The notes beneath the pieces are model-generated. The model saw only the letters and a program-made list of their open reading frames with translations, did no database searches and was not told the DNA's origin. This document shows, piece by piece, positions 62,334 through 64,000 of a DNA stretch of 64,000 nucleotides (positions are counted from its first letter, which is position 1; the number at the start of each line of letters is the position of its first letter). The stretch lies in contig JAXLUI010000002.1 of NCBI GenBank assembly GCA_046329585.1, positions 1,426,001 through 1,490,000 of the forward strand, in the 5' to 3' direction. Position numbers and translations under genes: made by a program. This stretch comes from DLKC01 sp002478885. GTDB taxonomy: Bacteria > Bacteroidota > Bacteroidia > Chitinophagales > Chitinophagaceae.

Positions 62334-62863
62334 TTAATGAGATTTGTGAGGTTCACAGGTAATTGTGTTGGTTGGTTTTAAAACTGTTGGCAACCGGGTA
62401 GCAATACGGCTGGCGTTAATGTTAATACATAATGGCTGGCAAGTCGTCATATACGAAAACAAACGCAGCGAAAATGCTGGCAAAGGCTTTTGTTGCTCAT
62501 AAATTAGTATTTATTAAAAAGACTAAAATGGAGGCCAATCGCAGGATATTTTGGATTTTCACAGGATAGTTCAGATTAAACTGATCATTTGCTAATCAAC
62601 TATATGCTCAAATGTAAACAGTTTTGAGTATTGGCATCCAAAATTCTGAAACCGGTAAAAAATGAATTTTCATAAAAACAGCGTGGTCAATTTTTAAAGT
62701 CAATCATCATGCCATAACAAAAGCAGTTACCACCTTGACGCACTGCCGGATGTACGGTAATAACGGGTACATGGTTGCAGATACGGGAAAATATTTTTGG
62801 CACAGATTTTTTTGCAACCGGCTGGCTACATTGCCTAACTTTCCCTAACAAAAAACCTATGAT
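62334..62863. other. Long intergenic region between divergent genes
   Basis: 530 bases, AT-rich, upstream of both the NHL gene and the DinB-like gene. I found no repeat arm, hairpin or promoter that I could support, and no coding sequence. Confidence 0.5.
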
Positions 62864-63397
62864 ATGAAAATGGATATCGCAATATCAAGACCGCTTGCGG
62901 GTGAATATCCCCCATGGTTTGCAGCAGAGATTGAAACCGTGCACTACCACGACCTTTTTGCCGGCCTCCGCGATATTAATAACATCACCGTTCCTTTGCT
63001 GAAAAGTCTTACCGCCAATGACCTTGAGTACAGGTATGCACCGGGTAAATGGAGCATTAAACAAATGTGGCAACATGTGATCGACGTAGAAAGGATACTC
63101 TCCTATCGTGCCTTGCGTTTTGCCAGGATGGACGACACGATCCTGAATGCATTTGATGAGAATAAGTATGCCGAAATTAGCAAAGCCGATGCAAGGGATT
63201 TCTCCGACATCATCCACGAATTTTCGATTGTGAGAATGTCTACCATAGAACTCTTCAAGAGTTTTACCGCTGCCATGTTCCTGCACCAGGGAACAGCAGG
63301 CCGTTCAAAAATGACCGTCAGGGCAATGGGCTACCTGATACTCGGGCACGAAATACACCATATAAAAATAATCAGGGAAAGATACCTTGGGCAATAA
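62864..63397 (+). CDS. DinB-family metal-binding protein
   Basis: 177 residues. The DinB_2-type four-helix bundle shows YRYAPGKWSIKQMWQHVIDVERI with one His and LILGHEIHHIKIIRERYL with two, the expected metal triad. It has no signal peptide. It is not closely similar to the DinB gene at 22743. Function unknown, perhaps a thiol-dependent transferase. It ends 22 bases before the convergent 3-hydroxyacyl-CoA dehydrogenase stop. Confidence 0.85.
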   Translation: MKMDIAISRPLAGEYPPWFAAEIETVHYHDLFAGLRDINNITVPLLKSLTANDLEYRYAPGKWSIKQMWQHVIDVERILSYRALRFARMDDTILNAFDENKYAEISKADARDFSDIIHEFSIVRMSTIELFKSFTAAMFLHQGTAGRSKMTVRAMGYLILGHEIHHIKIIRERYLGQ

Positions 63398-63419
63398 CCT
63401 GGATAAGGAGGAGCCACTC

Positions 63420-64000
63420 CTATTCTTTGGTTTCTTGTAGCGCGGCCAGTTTCTTTTTTACAACATCTGCCGGGTACTTCAAAGCCAGTTGCCTGATATC
63501 GTAACTAAACTCTGTAAAGGTTTCTTCCCAAAGTTTTGCTTCTTCGGGTGTATATTGGTAAAAACCTTTACCATTCGATATACCCCTGCCGCCATCTTTT
63601 ACGATATCGTCTATCAGTTTTGGAATGGTCACCTGGTTATTCAACGTGGGCAGCAAATCTTTCATTACTGTATGATAAGCAGCAACGCCAGTCAGGTCCA
63701 TCCAGCCAAATACACCAACCAGTGTCATCCAGTAGCCACCATTATTTCTGCAGGCGCGGTCAACATCTTCAACGGTAGCGTAACCGTTCTCTACAAGGTA
63801 ACACGCCTCCCTGTACATAGAATACATCAGCCTGTTGGTAATAAAACCGCGGATATCCTTTCTCACTAGTGTTGGCTCTTTGCCCCAAAAATGAGATAGC
63901 GCATAAAGAAATTCTCCTTTGCTTATTTCACTTTTTGCACCACAGATAATTTCAAGAAACCTGGTAGTATGCGAGGGCTCGGCCCAATGCAACCCAAAAA
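63420..64000 (-). CDS. 3-hydroxyacyl-CoA dehydrogenase, C-terminal part (cut by window end)
   Basis: The frame is open to the window edge; 193 C-terminal codons are visible. The first codons (FGLHWAEPSHTTRFLEIICG) match the end of the NAD-binding domain, and RGFITNRLMYSMYREACYLVENG plus ACRNNGGYWMTLVGVFGWMDLTG form the C-terminal domain. The N-terminal Rossmann domain lies outside. It oxidises 3-hydroxyacyl-CoA in fatty-acid breakdown. The apparent Met at 63992 is a TTG and not a start. Confidence 0.88.
   Translation of the reverse strand, partial: FGLHWAEPSHTTRFLEIICGAKSEISKGEFLYALSHFWGKEPTLVRKDIRGFITNRLMYSMYREACYLVENGYATVEDVDRACRNNGGYWMTLVGVFGWMDLTGVAAYHTVMKDLLPTLNNQVTIPKLIDDIVKDGGRGISNGKGFYQYTPEEAKLWEETFTEFSYDIRQLALKYPADVVKKKLAALQETKE

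Overview
The window looks like a chromosomal segment of a Bacteroidota bacterium, most likely of the Chitinophagaceae type. Supporting signs are three secreted proteins with C-terminal type IX secretion (T9SS) sorting domains, a DUF6089-type outer-membrane barrel, the three-gene SdhCAB with a single large cytochrome b subunit, a complete SUF operon, several promoters of the Bacteroidota TAnnTTTG form, and start codons without clear Shine-Dalgarno sequences. There are no rRNAs, tRNAs, CRISPR arrays, phage genes or recognisable transposases.

Layout. 1-3 kb: a small membrane protein and an Ig-like T9SS protein. 2.9-6.7 kb: the sdhCAB operon (minus strand). 6.9-13 kb: a subtilisin-like lipoprotein, etfBA (minus) and two tandem esterase lipoproteins. 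13.1-19.6 kb: a nucleotidyltransferase, a DUF1295 membrane enzyme, a ComA-type phosphosulfolactate synthase translationally coupled to aroE, a thioesterase, rdgB, an unknown protein and ilvE. 19.9-20.8 kb: rpsL-rpsG closed by a terminator with no fusA. 20.9-23.2 kb: a DinB / NRDE / ATP-grasp cluster. 23.6-27.8 kb: DoxX, a YHS protein, a UbiD decarboxylase and the DUF6089 barrel. 28.2-33.3 kb: a GH13 amylase and a 953-residue T9SS multidomain protein. 33.8-40.2 kb: sufABCDSE plus a DUF59 gene. 40.4-46.1 kb: a universal stress protein broken by one in-frame TAG, and a TetR-controlled tripartite efflux operon. 46.5-50 kb: a bicovalent FAD oxidoreductase overlapping a 7TM receptor adenylate cyclase. 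50.1-54.9 kb: mnmE and the exbB-exbD-exbD-tonB operon. 55.6-60.5 kb: thrA-thrB-thrC. 60.6-64 kb: an NHL-propeller T9SS protein, a second DinB-family protein and the C-terminal part of a 3-hydroxyacyl-CoA dehydrogenase cut by the window edge.

The most unusual structure is a dispersed intergenic repeat. I count 28 copies at 19 loci of a 20-bp arm in two versions, GTTGCGTCGCACTCTTGTAC (C-type) and GTTGTGTCACTCACTTGTAC (T-type). Nine loci carry two facing arms separated by roughly 35-120 bp. Eighteen of the 19 loci start within about 120 bp downstream of a stop codon, often inside operons (sdhC/sdhA, etfB/etfA, sufB/sufC, sufS/sufE, emrA/emrB, thrB/thrC). The two versions differ by a paired substitution that keeps a small central dyad, and arm type and orientation track the direction of the upstream gene. 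This looks like a REP/BIME- or MITE-like 3'-UTR element whose mobiliser and function are not visible here.

Other points of interest are a shared TGAAT-N4-ATTCA operator at tetR and at the efflux operon, a perfect palindrome on the etfBA promoter, and a candidate short RNA at about 25.0 kb.
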